Below, piece after piece: positions 16,830 to 25,018 of a stretch of DNA of 64,000 nt. Position numbers and translations under genes: made by a program. Below the pieces are notes generated by a model. That model made no database searches, was not told where the DNA came from, and saw nothing but the letters and a program-made list of their open reading frames with translations. The DNA comes from Tessaracoccus antarcticus (lineage in GTDB: Bacteria > Actinomycetota > Actinomycetes > Propionibacteriales > Propionibacteriaceae), in assembly GCF_003688855.1 (NCBI RefSeq), contig NZ_REFW01000002.1, positions 791,895 to 855,894 of the forward strand. Reading direction: 5' to 3'. Position 1 is the stretch's first letter. Every line of letters starts with the position of its first letter.

Positions 16830-17030
16830 CACCCCGCGGCGCGAGGCGGCAGTGGCAGGTCTTCGGACTCATGGGCGAGACCCGGTGAAAGTCACTGGAT
16901 CGGACCTACTGGCCATCGCTTCCCGGGACCAGGTCCCAGTGCACTTGATGACGTTCGTTCCCACATACCGCTGCGGGGCAGCTCCGGATTCACACCGGAT
17001 TCCCTCTTACGACGACCGTCAACCGACGGC
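16830..17030 (-). ncRNA. cobalamin (B12) riboswitch upstream of nrdAB
   Basis: Reading the minus strand, the leader contains the ordered conserved blocks of a cobalamin riboswitch: GGGAATCCGGTGTGAATCCG, then GAGCTGCCCCGCAGCGGTA, then a CACTGGG...CCCGGGAAG block matching the B12-box arm, then GAGTCCGAAGACCTGCC at the 3' end. In actinomycetes B12 riboswitches are known to shut off B12-independent class I reductase operons when B12 is available for a class II enzyme, as for Streptomyces nrdABS. The same logic is inferred here. The exact ends are approximate. Confidence 0.9.
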
Positions 17031-17097
17031 CGAACCACTACGAGGATCACCATATAGGCGATTGTTCCGCGCCGCAAGCACCACATGTAGTGGTTCG
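17031..17097. promoter_or_regulatory. inverted repeat flanking the nrdAB promoter (possible NrdR operator)
   Basis: CGAACCACTAC (17031-17041) and GTAGTGGTTCG (17087-17097) are perfect 11-base inverted copies on either side of the putative promoter. The upstream copy is part of CCACTACATGTGGTG (read on the minus strand), which resembles the NrdR box pattern ACAC-A/T-ATATAT-A/T-GTGT at 11 of 16 positions. NrdR sites usually come in pairs in reductase promoters. Assignment to NrdR is inference. Confidence 0.45.
17049..17077 (-). promoter_or_regulatory. nrdA: putative nrdAB promoter
   Basis: On the minus strand TTGCGG (17077-17072) and TATGGT (17054-17049) are separated by exactly 17 bp, ~20 bp upstream of the riboswitch. 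This is the expected position and spacing for a principal-sigma promoter. Confidence 0.55.
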
Positions 17098-17120
17098 ACG
17101 AGAGCGAAAGGCCGTGACGG

Positions 17121-17510
17121 TCACACCGGCGCGAAGAACTCCAGGGCGTTGCCGTCGGGATCCTTGAAGCTGAGCGCGCTCCCGTACTCGGCGTCCTGGA
17201 CGCCGCTGTGCACGACGCCGAGTGCGTCCAGGTGGTCCACCCACTGCGACAGCGCGTCGCGTGAGCCGCACGAGAACCCGAGGTGGTCCAGACCGGGGTT
17301 GGTGGGGTCGAAGGGGTGCCCGCTTCCAGGATGGTGCTGCGTCAGGCCAAGGTGGGAGCCGTCCGGGAGCGGAAGGACCCGTCGGGTGAACGGGCCGTCC
17401 GTCATCCCGCCGTCGGACTGGACACCCAGCACGCGCTCATAGAAGTCGAGGCTGACCTCCAGGTCGGTCACGCTCAGCGCTATGTGGTCAATCCCGGCGA
17501 AGCTGGGCAT
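17121..17510 (-). CDS. VOC-superfamily (glyoxalase/bleomycin-resistance fold) protein
   Basis: 129-residue vicinal-oxygen-chelate protein. It starts with IDHIALSVTDLEVSLDFYERVLG, the usual first beta-alpha-beta-beta-beta module (here with metal-ligand His in DHIAL). The second module has LDHLGFSCGSRD and ends in FKDPDGNALEFF, where the Glu is the fourth metal ligand. Family members include lyases, dioxygenases and resistance proteins, and no specific reaction can be assigned. ATG 17510 has GAGGAG nine bases upstream. Confidence 0.9.
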   Translation of the reverse strand: MPSFAGIDHIALSVTDLEVSLDFYERVLGVQSDGGMTDGPFTRRVLPLPDGSHLGLTQHHPGSGHPFDPTNPGLDHLGFSCGSRDALSQWVDHLDALGVVHSGVQDAEYGSALSFKDPDGNALEFFAPV

Positions 17511-17616
17511 GAGGGCTCCTCAGATCACTATCGGGCACGGGGGTGGTGCACGAGCACACGAATTCTCGGGTTGGGCGCGAGTGTAGATCGCGCAGGAGGG
17601 CCGAACCCCCCCTTGT

Positions 17617-18306
17617 TCAGTCCGTGTCGTCGGCGATCCCGATGCTGCTGACACCCTCCAGTTCACTCACTTCGTGGATCAACTCGTCGATACCTGTCCG
17701 GCCCTGGAGTTGCACCAGCATCTCGACGCCCCGCCACTCGCCATGGTTGAAGGGTCGGCTCGAGAGGATCCTCGTCTGTACGTCGCGCGTGGTGGCCAGC
17801 ATCAGGACCTCCCGCAGAATTCCACGCCCGTCCTCATAGGTCAGCTCCACGATCTCGCCGCCGCTGGTGCGCCGAAGAATGTTCAGCAGTGGCGTCATGA
17901 GAATGATGACGAAATGCAGCCCCAGGATCATGAGCGCCACACCGTACATGGCGGCGCCGCACGCCATGCCGATGGCTGCAGCCATCCACACGGAGGCCGC
18001 GGTGGTCAGGCCACGCACGGCGTCGCGCTGCACGAAGATGAGACCCGCGCCGAGGAACCCGACGCCTGACACGATCTGCGCGGCAATGCGCGACGCATCC
18101 CATTCCAGTACTGAGCCGACGCCGGCCGGGGAGCCGTACAGCGAGACCATCGTGAACAGGCAACTCCCCAGACCGACGAGGACGTGCGTTCGCACCCCCG
18201 CGCTCTTGCGTCGCAACTGTCGCTCGAGACCGATGAGCCCGCAGAACACAAACGCCAGCACGGCGCTCATCACTTCCATGGAGTTGGGCATGTTGAAGTC
18301 CGGCAC
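17617..18306 (-). CDS. MgtC/SapB-family membrane protein
   Basis: 229-residue membrane protein of the MgtC/SapB family. The conserved N-terminal domain shows CGLIGLERQLRRKSAGVRTH, VGLGSCLFTMVSLYG, RIAAQIVSGVGFLGAGLIF and VRGLTTAASVWMAAAIGMACG, covering four to five helices (runs shortened: IGLERQ, GVRTH, GVGFLGAG, LTTAAS-WMAAAIG). The C-terminal ~80 residues form an ACT-like soluble domain. MgtC proteins influence Mg2+ homeostasis and ATP synthase activity in pathogens; the role here is unknown. GTG 18306 is chosen for its AGGAGGT site; the upstream ATG 18369 lacks one. Confidence 0.88.
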   Translation of the reverse strand: MPDFNMPNSMEVMSAVLAFVFCGLIGLERQLRRKSAGVRTHVLVGLGSCLFTMVSLYGSPAGVGSVLEWDASRIAAQIVSGVGFLGAGLIFVQRDAVRGLTTAASVWMAAAIGMACGAAMYGVALMILGLHFVIILMTPLLNILRRTSGGEIVELTYEDGRGILREVLMLATTRDVQTRILSSRPFNHGEWRGVEMLVQLQGRTGIDELIHEVSELEGVSSIGIADDTD

Positions 18307-18596
18307 GGTACCTCCTGGTGATGTGGGTGCTGCCTCGATGCTATGACGAAACCGGCGAGCCATCGTCACGGTGTCCTACGCGTGGTGTGAGGTCGCTGGT
18401 GAGCCGGACGCCTCCAACAGTGTCCGTGCGCCCGGTCCACTGACTCAGGGATACGAGTCGTCAACCTTCGGCTTCAGTTCAGTGGACAAAGAGGCCATCA
18501 AGCGGGACGCCAGTAGTGTCTGCGCTGGCGAGTGGGCGATTCTGGGCGTTTCTGTCCCGGATGGTCGCTGAAACTCCACACGTGAGGAGAAATCAG

Positions 18597-19784
18597 ATGA
18601 CTCGTGGCGAACTTGCCGACGGGGCGGCAAGCGGTCAGGTCTCAGCCGGCCTCCACCGCCAGTCCGGCGGCGATCACACCGTGTCAGTGCCAGCCGGAGT
18701 CGAGCTCAGGGTGGCTGCCCCACAACCGATGGCCCTGCTCCTGGACCAGTTCGACCGGACCCTGCTCGTGCCAACACTGGACCGTCTGGGCTGCACCCAC
18801 TTCGACCGGCCCGAGGCCGAACTGCTCGGAGAAGCCCAACCACTGAACAACTTCGAACTGATCTTCATCGGCGCCGCCCGTGTCAGCGATGACGAAGGGA
18901 TTCACACTCTTCGCGAGGTGCTGGCCCTGAACCCCAGCGCCACCATCATTCTCCTGTGTCGCAAGGAACTGATGACGCCACCCCTGCTGGTTGCCGCCAT
19001 GCAGGCCGGGGTGAGTGACGTCGCCGACTGCCGCGATGCCATTGCGCTGAGCACGAGCATCGAGAGGGTCCTGCGGAAGGCCGACACCCGTGCCGAACGG
19101 GTGCTGGCCATCGGCGCCCACCCTGACGACGTCGAGATCGGTTGCGGTGGAACTCTTCTTGACCACAGGCGGCGTGGCGACCTGGTCTCCGTCCTCACCC
19201 TCAGCCGGGGCGCTGTCGGCGGTGACCAGTCCGAGCGGATCCTTGAGTCGACCGCGACGGCGGTCAGCATGGGGGCACAGCTGTTCCTTGCCGATCTGCC
19301 GGACACCTGCGTTGATCCAGGTGTCGAAACCATCCGGACCATCGAGGAGATCGTCAGGATGGTGGATCCGACGGTCATCTACGTGCACTCCAAGAACGAC
19401 AACCACCAGGACCACCGGGCTGTACACATCGCTGCGATGAGCGCCACGCGCGGGGTCCCGCAGGTGTTCGCCTTTCAGTCCCCTTCGGCGACCAACGACT
19501 TCGCACCCACCAGATTTGTCGCCATCGACGAGGTGATCGTCCGCAAGGTGGAGGTCCTGGGCATTTTCGAGTCACAACGCCACCGGTCCTACCTCGAGCC
19601 GGAGATGGTCATCGCCTCGGCCCGCTACTGGGCCCGCAACCTCGCCCCCAGGGCCAGGTACGCGGAACCGTTCGAAATATTGCGCAGCATGACGCGTACC
19701 CCCACGCAGCCGCCCACCAGCTCCACCAGCTCACTGAAGCCCGCACCCGTGGTCAACATTCATCGTTTAGGGGTTGAGGCATGA
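18597..19784 (+). CDS. PIG-L (LmbE) deacetylase with N-terminal pseudo-receiver domain
   Basis: 395 residues with two parts. Residues ~45-160 look like a response-regulator receiver fold without the phospho-acceptor pattern, similar to atypical receivers of the CpaE/TadZ type. From ~168 on it is a PIG-L/LmbE metal-dependent deacetylase: AHPDDVEIGCGGT (residues 174-186) supplies His, Asp and Asp, and HSKNDNHQDHRAVH supplies the distal His ligands. PIG-L enzymes remove N-acetyl groups from amino sugars or their conjugates. ATG 18597 is preceded by GAGGAGA. First gene of a seven-gene operon; its stop overlaps the next start (ATGA). The deacetylated substrate is probably made within the same pathway. 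Confidence 0.88.
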   Translation: MTRGELADGAASGQVSAGLHRQSGGDHTVSVPAGVELRVAAPQPMALLLDQFDRTLLVPTLDRLGCTHFDRPEAELLGEAQPLNNFELIFIGAARVSDDEGIHTLREVLALNPSATIILLCRKELMTPPLLVAAMQAGVSDVADCRDAIALSTSIERVLRKADTRAERVLAIGAHPDDVEIGCGGTLLDHRRRGDLVSVLTLSRGAVGGDQSERILESTATAVSMGAQLFLADLPDTCVDPGVETIRTIEEIVRMVDPTVIYVHSKNDNHQDHRAVHIAAMSATRGVPQVFAFQSPSATNDFAPTRFVAIDEVIVRKVEVLGIFESQRHRSYLEPEMVIASARYWARNLAPRARYAEPFEILRSMTRTPTQPPTSSTSSLKPAPVVNIHRLGVEA

Positions 19785-20794
19785 ACAGCCCGGCACATGG
19801 TCACACCATCCTGGTGACGGGGGCCGGCGGCGCTGCCGCCGTCACGCTGATCCGCGCACTGTGCGAGCAGCACACCATCATCGCGGCGGACATGGATCCC
19901 TTCGCCGTCGGCCTGTACCTCGTACCCGCCGGGCAGCGGGTGCTGCTCCCCCGGGGAGACGACCCCGGCTTTGTGACGGCGCTGCTGCGCGAGGCTCGCG
20001 AACGTGGAGTCGACCTGGTCATTCCGACGGTGGACGTGGAACTGCCCGGCGTGTCCGCGGCGGCCGACGACTTCGCGGAGACCGGCATCCGTCTGCTGGT
20101 GGAGAGCCCGGCAACACTGGACCAGTGCCTGGACAAGTGGGCACTCGTTCAGGCGTGCGCCCCGACGGTGCGCGTGCCGGTCACTGTGGTCCTGGACGAG
20201 GACGTCACCAGTGCAACGCTCGAGGCGTTGGGGACGCCCTTCATCATCAAGCCGCGTCGTGGCGCTGGCGGACGTGGATTCGCGGTGATCGACAACGAAT
20301 CAATGCTCGAGGGACACCCCCGGGATGGCTCGCACATCCTTCAGGAGTTCCTGCCGGGCGAGGAGTTCTCCATCGATGTCCTGGCCCGGCCCGACGGTCA
20401 CATCGTGGCCGCTGTCCCCCGGCTCCGGGACAAGGTTGATTCCGGCATAGCAGTGGCCGGACGTACCGTCCACGATGACGGTCTGATCGCGTTCGGCCGC
20501 TCAGTGGCCGAGGCAATCGGTGTGGTGGGCGTGGTCAATGTCCAGGTGCGACGTGCCAGGGACGGGAGCGCCGCGCTCCTCGAGGTCAATCCCCGATTCC
20601 CGGGCACCATGGCGCTGACCATGGCTTCAGGCATCAACATGCCGGAACTCGCCGTGGACGCCATCTTCGGAGATCCCCTTCCCGACTCTCTCGACTTCAC
20701 CGAGATCGCTGTTGTCCGGCACTGGGACGAGGTGGTGGTGCCCATCGCCGAGTACGCGCTCGGGTCACACGCATCACGGAGCCCAGATGCATGA
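19781..20794 (+). CDS. ATP-grasp ligase (CarB-like)
   Basis: 337-residue ATP-grasp enzyme. It has an N-terminal Rossmann-like pre-ATP-grasp domain (ILVTGAGGAAAVTLIRAL), then an ATP-binding region with FIIKPRRGAGGRGF (Lys plus Gly-rich loop, ~residues 150-163), LQEFLPGEEFSIDVL, and metal-binding LLEVNPRFPG. Such enzymes join a carboxylate to an amine or other nucleophile via an acyl phosphate. In this operon it could add an amino acid or other acid to a deacetylated amino sugar, but the substrate is inference. Coupled by ATGA to the deacetylase and by an 8-bp overlap to the PHP gene. Confidence 0.88.
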   Translation: MNSPAHGHTILVTGAGGAAAVTLIRALCEQHTIIAADMDPFAVGLYLVPAGQRVLLPRGDDPGFVTALLREARERGVDLVIPTVDVELPGVSAAADDFAETGIRLLVESPATLDQCLDKWALVQACAPTVRVPVTVVLDEDVTSATLEALGTPFIIKPRRGAGGRGFAVIDNESMLEGHPRDGSHILQEFLPGEEFSIDVLARPDGHIVAAVPRLRDKVDSGIAVAGRTVHDDGLIAFGRSVAEAIGVVGVVNVQVRRARDGSAALLEVNPRFPGTMALTMASGINMPELAVDAIFGDPLPDSLDFTEIAVVRHWDEVVVPIAEYALGSHASRSPDA

Positions 20795-21524
20795 GCCCGG
20801 CGCCTTCCACCATGACGTCGCAGCCGCGATCGACACTCGGGTCGACTCCCACACCCATTCCGACTGGACTGACGGCGCGGACAGCATCGACGACATGGCC
20901 GATGCCGCCGTCGCGGCTGGCCTGAGGACCTGGGGGCTCAGCGACCACGTCCGCCACGACACCACGTGGCTGCCGGAGTACGTCACAGCAGTGCGGGCAC
21001 TGCGGCGCGACGATCTCCTCATCCGGTGCGGGGTGGAGACAAAGATCATGAACGTCTCGGGACAGTTGGACCTTCCCCCCTCGTTGCCCGCCCTGGACTA
21101 TCTCCTCATCGCGGACCATCAATTCCCGGGAGTCGACGGACCCGAGCACCCGTCGTCGGTCCGCGACCGACTCGCAGCCGGTCAGGTCACACCCTCGGCT
21201 GTGGTGGAGCAGCTCGTCGAGGCAACGGCCGCGGCACTGAGGTCCAGTCCCCTGCCACCCACGGTGGCCCACCCGTTCAGCCTGCTGCCCAAGTGCGGTC
21301 TCGACGAGCAACTCGTCACCGACGAGCTCCTGGACGTCCTCGCCACTGCATGCAGGGCCGTCGACGGCGCCGTGGAAGTCAACGAGAAGTGGCGGTGCCC
21401 CTCAGCACGGGTCCTCAGCGGCCTCATGCGGCGCGGCGTGACTCTGGTCGCAGGAAGTGACGCGCACCGCACAGCCGACGTCGGCCGATACACCCACCTG
21501 CACGAAGTCCTGGCCTCATTGTGA
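20787..21524 (+). CDS. PHP-domain metal-dependent phosphoesterase
   Basis: 245-residue PHP-domain protein, a TIM-like barrel using two or three metals. Signatures in order are DSHTHSDWTDG (HxH), WGLSDHV, an internal Glu in GVETKI, DYLLIADH, TVAHPFS and the C-terminal SDAHR. It resembles histidinol-phosphatase-like PHP enzymes, but the location in a glycan-type operon argues for a sugar-phosphate or other small-molecule phosphatase. ATG 20787 overlaps the ATP-grasp stop by 8 bp. Confidence 0.85.
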   Translation: MHEPGAFHHDVAAAIDTRVDSHTHSDWTDGADSIDDMADAAVAAGLRTWGLSDHVRHDTTWLPEYVTAVRALRRDDLLIRCGVETKIMNVSGQLDLPPSLPALDYLLIADHQFPGVDGPEHPSSVRDRLAAGQVTPSAVVEQLVEATAAALRSSPLPPTVAHPFSLLPKCGLDEQLVTDELLDVLATACRAVDGAVEVNEKWRCPSARVLSGLMRRGVTLVAGSDAHRTADVGRYTHLHEVLASL

Positions 21525-21534
21525 TGCGGGGGCG

Positions 21535-23037
21535 ATGACCATCACCGCACCGAGCACATTCTTCGGTTGGCTGCTCAGCGCGCTCATCCTCATCGGAGCG
21601 CTTCCCATGCTGTGCTCCGTGTTCCAGTTTTTCCTGGTGGGGCTCCACAGGTGGTTCTCGCACTACGACCGGGCTGATCCGGCCCACATGCCCCGCGTCG
21701 CAGTCCTCGTGCCTGCCTGGAACGAGGCACTCGTCCTCGACTTCTCTGTGGAGCGCATGATGGCGCTGGACTACCCGCAGGACAGGCTGCGGCTTGTCAT
21801 CGTCGACGACGCCAGCACCGACGACACCCCCGACCTGCTCAGGGAGAAGCAGGAGCGGTACCCGGGTCGGATCGTCGTGCTGCGAAGGCAGCAGGGGGGC
21901 CAGGGCAAGTCGCACACCCTGAACCACGGGCTGGACGTCATCCTGGATGACGACTGGGCTGAGGCTGTACTCATCACCGACGCCGACGTCGTTTTTGCCC
22001 CGGATGCCATCGCAAAGCTGGCACGCCATCTCGCTGACCCCGAGGTGGGTGCCGTCATGGGTTTCATCCGCGAGGCAAGTGCTCCCCCCCACTGGTTGAG
22101 TCGCTACATCGGCTATGAGTATGCGACGGCACAGCTCGCGGCGCGTCGGGCGCAGAACGTCATCGGAGCACAGGCCTGCCTCGCCGGAGGCGCGCAACTT
22201 CTCAGCCGCGACAACCTCGAGGCACAAGGTGGGCGGATCGACACCACGACCCTCGCGGAGGACACTGTCACCACGTTCCTGACCCAGCTCGGCGGGCGGA
22301 AGGTGATCTTCGACCCCAACGCCCAGTGCTTCGCCGAGGAACCCGCCAGTGTCACGGGGTTGTGGAAGCAGAGGCTGCGGTGGTCGCGCGGGAACCTTCA
22401 GGTGTCGCGGCGTTTCCACTCCGTCTTCTTCCGGCGCAGCACAGTCCACCACCTCGGCAACGCCTGGCTCGGGCTCCAGTGGTACTCGACGTTGTTGCTG
22501 CCGGCGTTCATGGTGCTGGTGTCGGTGGCACTGGTGGTGATGTGGCTCTTCGATGCGGGCGACGCCAACCTCCTCTTCCGGATCTTCTGGAGCATCAGCG
22601 CCTTCGCGTTCGTCTTCACCACCACCTTCACCCTCACGCTCGACCGCAGGGTCGCGGCCCGCAGTTGGCGTCAGGCCTTCGTCTTTCCGGGGCTGGTCAA
22701 TCTCAGCCTCATGGCCTACGTCATCGCGCCCGGCCCCATGCATGACCTGATCAGGGCGAGCTGCGAGGTCATTGGCCTCGGCTGGACGGAAGAGACCCGC
22801 AGCCTCCTGGCGCTGTTCGCCTATGCCTGGACCTCCTTGTGCATGCTCTTCGCCTGGCTCATCTTCCGGTTGGACCGCCTCACATGGATGCGTCCGGTCC
22901 TGTCGGTGTTCATGCTCGTGGTCGGCTTCGGGCCATTTCTCTGTTCCATCACGTTCGCGGCCTATGTCGCCCAACTCCGGGGAGCTGCCACCACCTGGGA
23001 CAAGACGGAAAAGACCGGGAAGGTCGGTATCTCGTGA
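21535..23037 (+). CDS. processive family 2 membrane glycosyltransferase
   Basis: 500-residue GT2 enzyme of the cellulose/hyaluronan/poly-GlcNAc synthase type. One or two N-terminal helices come first. The catalytic domain follows with VLVPAWNEA, VDDASTDDT (first Asp of the UDP site), ITDADVV (DxD, residues 149-151), AEDT (catalytic base motif, ~241) and QRLRW (QxxRW, 279-283). Four or more C-terminal transmembrane segments complete it. The QxxRW motif marks processive enzymes that extrude the polymer through their own membrane channel. It starts 11 bp after the PHP stop, and its own stop overlaps the next gene (GTGA). Confidence 0.92.
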   Translation: MTITAPSTFFGWLLSALILIGALPMLCSVFQFFLVGLHRWFSHYDRADPAHMPRVAVLVPAWNEALVLDFSVERMMALDYPQDRLRLVIVDDASTDDTPDLLREKQERYPGRIVVLRRQQGGQGKSHTLNHGLDVILDDDWAEAVLITDADVVFAPDAIAKLARHLADPEVGAVMGFIREASAPPHWLSRYIGYEYATAQLAARRAQNVIGAQACLAGGAQLLSRDNLEAQGGRIDTTTLAEDTVTTFLTQLGGRKVIFDPNAQCFAEEPASVTGLWKQRLRWSRGNLQVSRRFHSVFFRRSTVHHLGNAWLGLQWYSTLLLPAFMVLVSVALVVMWLFDAGDANLLFRIFWSISAFAFVFTTTFTLTLDRRVAARSWRQAFVFPGLVNLSLMAYVIAPGPMHDLIRASCEVIGLGWTEETRSLLALFAYAWTSLCMLFAWLIFRLDRLTWMRPVLSVFMLVVGFGPFLCSITFAAYVAQLRGAATTWDKTEKTGKVGIS

Positions 23038-23180
23038 GCGCGACACCTGAGCGGGTCGACGAAGCAACGGTGGCCCTGAGTGAGGACGTGTCGTTCGAGC
23101 GGGGGCTGCTGTGGAAGGGATTGTTCTCCCTGGTGGTCGTCCTCGCGCTGGCCTACGCACGGATGCGGTGGTGGCTGTGA
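23034..23180 (+). CDS. 48-aa single-span membrane peptide
   Basis: GTG 23034 overlaps the glycosyltransferase stop in a GTGA junction and opens a 48-residue frame. An acidic N-terminal ~28 residues is followed by a hydrophobic helix (LLWKGLFSLVVVLALAYA) and a short basic/aromatic tail RMRWWL. Its stop overlaps the next start (TGATG). The exact fit between two coupled junctions and the sensible topology argue that it is translated. It could be an accessory subunit of the synthase, comparable in size and place to small partners of other synthase systems; this is inference. Confidence 0.75.
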   Translation: MSATPERVDEATVALSEDVSFERGLLWKGLFSLVVVLALAYARMRWWL

Positions 23181-24994
23181 TGCGGCGCCCGGCGTGGAAG
23201 GTCGCGCGCGCGGCAAGCTCCTCGAGCGCGATGGTGCTCACCGTGGCCACGTTCGCCCTCGCCGGCGTCCTTGGCAGCCTGATGATCCCCTCCGCAGCCG
23301 CGTCAGGCGAACCGGTCTGCGATTCGGCCGCTTCGGTGGAGTGGCAGTGGATCTGTTCACAGCTCGGCACCGGAACTCCTGTGTCCACGACGTCCACGAT
23401 CGCCCCCGACTCCGACTACCCGCCGGAATGGACCGGACCCGTCTCCGGCACCTTCACCCTGCGTGATGTGGCCGCACCCGCCACCATCGCCGGATCCCCC
23501 GTCGTCATCGACACCCCTGTTTCCCTTGCCGACGCCTACCGGGGGCTCGTGGCGGGCCACGTGGAACTTCCGCAGGAGCCGGGACGCTGGATCATCAACG
23601 TGCTGCGAACCACTGACGCTGGTACTGCGCAAGCGCAACTCCAGACCATGGTCAACGCTGACGGCACCTTCACACTCGATCTCGGCACGGCGCGGGCACA
23701 GGAGCCCGGGAGCTGGGGTTTCCAGGTGCTCGACAGCCTTCATGGCTACGTACAGGAAGGCGCGACATGGCCGCAGCCAGCCGTTCTGGACGGCCTCGAG
23801 GTGCGCGCAATCGTCGTCACCGACACCGCCTACGTCATCGACACAGTGGAAGTCCACGCGGACAACACCTTCGCGTTCCCCTCGAGCCGGCCGGGCACCA
23901 AAGTGTTCCAGTTGATCGACACCACCTCCGGCTCGGTGCTGGCTGAGCATGCGCCAACCACAGGCCTGGTGCGGTCCTACGATGCCGCCGTTGGGACTCC
24001 CGCGCACGGACGCACGTTCACCTACGACCAGGCGCTCTCGGTCATCACGGCGGAATCGGTGGGCGACGACGCCCTCGCCCAGCAACTCGCCCGGGGGCTC
24101 ATGCGCCTCCAGAGCGTTGGCGGCCGCAATGACGGCGCCTTCGTCACCTCGGCAGCCGCCCTGAACCCCGAGGCAGCTCAACGTGAGTACCGCACCGGCA
24201 ACCACAGCATCGCCACCTACGCGCTGCTGCGCAGGCTTGGGGACCTGTCGCCCTCTGACCCCGACCGCCCTGCGCTCGTGTCCTCCACCACCCGCGGCGT
24301 CGAGTGGCTGCTCGCGCAACAGCAGTCGGGTGGGATCATGGACGGCCTCGTCACGGGGGGCAGCGGGAGTCTTCGTCCCGATGGCTCCTTCGATCCCTCG
24401 ACGTCGATTCCCTGGGCCTCCACCGAGCACAATCTGGACGCCTGGCACACACTACGGCTTGCCGCAGAGGTTCTCGATGATCACGCTGCAGACCGAGGTG
24501 CTGCACGCCTCGAAACCGCGATCCTCACCCGCCTCTGGAACCCGGTGACGGGTCGCTTCCATCAGGGCTGGCAACCTGAAGGCGCCGACCCCACCCCGAT
24601 GTTGGATCTCAACAGCTGGGGGGCGATCTTCCTCCAGAAGGTCGGTCGGGCGGATCTGGCGGCAGGTTCCCTGAGCCACGCGCAGGACTTTTTCGTCACG
24701 GACTCGGCAGTGTCGGGTTACGCCCCCCGCCTGCCGACGGTCTCTACTGCCGGAGTATGGTTCGAGGGCTCGGCCGGTGTAGCCCTGGCGCAGGGACGTC
24801 TGGGTCAGGGATCGGCCGCGGCCGTGACCATGGGGCGTTTGGAAGCGGGACGGCTGGCAAGTGGCGCATGGCCTGAGGCCACGCGGGTGGACGCTTCGAT
24901 GGACATGACGAACGACCCGGCAATCGCCGCCACCGCCTGGGTCTTGTTGGCCCGAGCGTCACTCTCGGGGCACCCCACGATTTGGGACGATTGA
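23180..24994 (+). CDS. secreted helical-toroid protein of the glycan-type operon
   Basis: 604 residues. A positively charged start and hydrophobic core (VLTVATFALAGVLGSLM) ending in AAASGE indicate a Sec signal peptide. A beta-rich region (~60-260) follows. The C-terminal ~330 residues show repeated helical pairs with an (alpha/alpha)-toroid look: GNHSIATYALLRRLG, TRGVEWLLAQQ, TEHNLDAWHTLRLAAEVL, LDLNSWGAIFLQKVG. Acidic pairs such as STEHNLDAW and DLNSW sit where glycosidases or lyases of such folds keep catalytic residues. A hydrolase or lyase trimming the exported polymer is plausible, but no family can be named with certainty. The start overlaps the previous stop by one base. Confidence 0.75.
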   Translation: MRRPAWKVARAASSSSAMVLTVATFALAGVLGSLMIPSAAASGEPVCDSAASVEWQWICSQLGTGTPVSTTSTIAPDSDYPPEWTGPVSGTFTLRDVAAPATIAGSPVVIDTPVSLADAYRGLVAGHVELPQEPGRWIINVLRTTDAGTAQAQLQTMVNADGTFTLDLGTARAQEPGSWGFQVLDSLHGYVQEGATWPQPAVLDGLEVRAIVVTDTAYVIDTVEVHADNTFAFPSSRPGTKVFQLIDTTSGSVLAEHAPTTGLVRSYDAAVGTPAHGRTFTYDQALSVITAESVGDDALAQQLARGLMRLQSVGGRNDGAFVTSAAALNPEAAQREYRTGNHSIATYALLRRLGDLSPSDPDRPALVSSTTRGVEWLLAQQQSGGIMDGLVTGGSGSLRPDGSFDPSTSIPWASTEHNLDAWHTLRLAAEVLDDHAADRGAARLETAILTRLWNPVTGRFHQGWQPEGADPTPMLDLNSWGAIFLQKVGRADLAAGSLSHAQDFFVTDSAVSGYAPRLPTVSTAGVWFEGSAGVALAQGRLGQGSAAAVTMGRLEAGRLASGAWPEATRVDASMDMTNDPAIAATAWVLLARASLSGHPTIWDD

Positions 24995-25018
24995 TCACAT
25001 GAAGGAGCACCACCGCAC

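Noticed and set aside
18307..18596. Possible riboswitch in the 290-bp leader of the glycan-type operon
   Set aside because: I compared it with the conserved cores of c-di-GMP, c-di-AMP and cobalamin riboswitches and found no convincing match.
21424..23397. 657-codon minus-strand frame
   Set aside because: Antisense to the GT2, small peptide and toroid genes; low-complexity Glu/Arg/Pro/Gly composition typical of the reverse frame of high-GC genes.
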